This document shows positions 62,863 through 64,000 of a stretch of 64,000 bases of DNA, piece after piece. Source of the DNA: Sedimenticola sp. (GTDB lineage Bacteria > Pseudomonadota > Gammaproteobacteria > Chromatiales > Chromatiaceae). A program made the translations under genes and the position numbers. The DNA is taken from positions 62,001 to 126,000 of the forward strand of contig JAMOLT010000010.1 of assembly GCA_027068915.1 (NCBI GenBank), read 5' to 3'. Numbering within the stretch: the first letter of the stretch is position 1; each line of letters starts with the position of its first letter. Under the pieces are notes generated by a model that saw nothing but the letters and a program-made list of their open reading frames with translations, made no database searches and was not told the DNA's origin.

Positions 62863-64000
62863 TTATTTGACTTTCTTGGCGCCGTTCTCTATCAGATGGG
62901 TCTTGGCACGCAGACCCATGTCTGCGGTCTTGACCTGATACTGCCACCACTGGTTGGCCCACAACATGGCGTTGTTCCAGTCTTTCTTGGCCGCAGCCGC
63001 CTCAGACTTGGCTTTGGCTTCCTTGGCGAAACCGAGCTGGTCGGTAGCATCCTCCACCAGAGCAACTACAACCGGGAAATCCTTGTAGTTGTGGCTGGTG
63101 ATGAAGCCTACCACCTCGTTGATTACAGCCTGGGTATCGATGTTGGTCTGAACCTGCTTCTTGTAATCAGCCTCGGTGTAGTTGGTGCCTGCAACCAGAC
63201 CACCAGTTTCCGCCTTATAGCCTTTGGGCTGCACCAGCAGATAACCTTGCATTTCCAGGTGAAGTGCGGAGCAGAACTCGGTGCAGTAGTAAGGGAAGAC
63301 ACCAGCTTTTTCCGCTACGAAGGTAGCCGAAGCCGTCTTGCCCGGCTCAATGGAGAGCTGGATATTCTGACCATACATGGCGAAACCGTGGGTTTCGTCC
63401 TGGGCACGCTCAAGGTTGGTGATATGGATGGATACGGTATCACCTTCAGTAACCTCAATAATCTCCGGTGTCAGGTGAGAACGAATCGCCGTGCCATAGA
63501 CATGAACGGTACACTTGCCACTGGCGTCGCAGGTGCGCTCAACCTTTTCGCGACCAGCACGGGTTTTCCACTGGGAACGCTTGTCGAGACGACTGTTCCA
63601 GCCAGACTTGTAGCGGATACCAGGCTTCAGCTTGTCGGCCTTGATGGCAACTACATAATGCGGCTCTCCCAGAGGGAGGGGCATGTCGTACAACAGTTGC
63701 ATCTTGTCGCCACTGATATCAATGAGCTGATGGTTCTGCGGATGCAGCGGACCAACAGGATTGAAGCGGTCGATGGCCAGCTTGTTCAACGCCACCAGAT
63801 ATTTGCCATCCGGAGTAGCGGAGTCACCTTCCATCGCCATCAAATGACCGACGTTATAGTGAATCGGCAATTGATCCAGCACCTTACCTTCACAATAGTC
63901 CCACTTGGTAACCATGGAATCCACATAAATGGAGGTATAGACAATGCATTTTTTGGAATCATACTGCGTATGCAGCGGTCCCAGGCCAACGGCAACAGAT
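62863..64000 (-). CDS. nosZ: Nitrous-oxide reductase NosZ (5' end cut by window)
   Basis: The frame is open to the right edge (about 379 codons seen), so only the C-terminal part is present. Seen: the propeller end GLGPLHTQYD, HYNVGHLMAMEGDSATPDGK, HPQNHQLIDISGDK and the cupredoxin domain with the CuA site HGFAMYGQN and CTEFCSALHLEM (Cys2, His, Met). It ends AKKVK, without the C-terminal cytochrome c domain of Wolinella NosZ. An Ala/Lys-rich helical C-terminal extension (KEAKAKSEAAAAKKDWNNAM) follows the CuA domain. With nosB, nosG and nosH downstream and no nosR seen, the cluster is of clade II type. The N-terminal signal that would confirm this is outside the window. Confidence 0.95.
   Translation of the reverse strand, partial: SVAVGLGPLHTQYDSKKCIVYTSIYVDSMVTKWDYCEGKVLDQLPIHYNVGHLMAMEGDSATPDGKYLVALNKLAIDRFNPVGPLHPQNHQLIDISGDKMQLLYDMPLPLGEPHYVVAIKADKLKPGIRYKSGWNSRLDKRSQWKTRAGREKVERTCDASGKCTVHVYGTAIRSHLTPEIIEVTEGDTVSIHITNLERAQDETHGFAMYGQNIQLSIEPGKTASATFVAEKAGVFPYYCTEFCSALHLEMQGYLLVQPKGYKAETGGLVAGTNYTEADYKKQVQTNIDTQAVINEVVGFITSHNYKDFPVVVALVEDATDQLGFAKEAKAKSEAAAAKKDWNNAMLWANQWWQYQVKTADMGLRAKTHLIENGAKKVK

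Overview
The window reads as ordinary single-chromosome DNA of a free-living gammaproteobacterium that can reduce N2O. This is an inference from gene families: HrpB, MltF, the EF-P/EpmA/EpmB lysylation set, a FimX-type c-di-GMP receptor, SppA and SirB2 are typical of the class. The clade II style nos cluster, menaquinone genes and many c-type cytochromes suggest a facultatively anaerobic, perhaps sulfur-oxidising, marine lineage. No phage, IS transposase, CRISPR array or rRNA operon was seen. There is one tRNA, Leu-CAA.

Layout. 1-9.7 kb is housekeeping: hrpB (cut by the left edge), mltF, tadA, guaA, guaB, xseA and a host-attachment-family protein, with a block of consecutive hairpins between guaA and guaB. 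10.2-19.4 kb is a regulatory and surface module: a transmembrane Ser/Thr kinase with a long repeat-rich tail, an ECF-like sigma factor of the kinase-associated type, two secreted DUF1566 proteins and a secreted fibre-like protein with nine 29-residue repeats. 19.4-23.8 kb holds polX, a small membrane protein, tgt and queA, with a candidate small RNA between tgt and queA. 23.8-28.2 kb holds tRNA-Leu, a degenerate SCO-like protein, psd, epmA, efp and epmB. 28.3-32.5 kb is a sigma-54 promoter followed by a conserved protein and a FimX homologue, which fits control of type IV pili.

32.6-39.9 kb is a leftward operon: RND adaptor, an RND pump with a 210-residue C-terminal extension rich in Lys/Arg, a ParA-like ATPase, a Met-rich membrane-anchored coiled-coil protein and a 5'-nucleotidase. 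40.5-46.2 kb holds a dynamin-like GTPase, a ROK kinase, nadA, SirB2, two small proteins and a membrane protein coupled to sppA (to 47.9 kb).

48.0-64.0 kb is the most coherent region. A co-directional leftward run starts with nosZ (cut by the right edge), a monoheme cytochrome c, a hexaheme NapC/c4-type fusion and a diheme cytochrome c. It continues as an apparently single operon: nosB, nosD, nosG, nosH, nosF, nosL, nosY, a small anchored protein, menF, menD, menB and menA, with no gap above 35 bp. It reads as one unit that makes menaquinone, oxidises menaquinol through NosG/NosH and the NapC-type cytochrome, and delivers electrons to N2O reductase. A TTGAG-N4-ATCAA site, close to the FNR/DNR consensus, lies in the cytochrome part.

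The strongest candidates for undescribed biology are the fused nos-men operon with its hexaheme quinol dehydrogenase, the RND-ParA-coiled-coil operon, and the kinase-sigma-fibre module.
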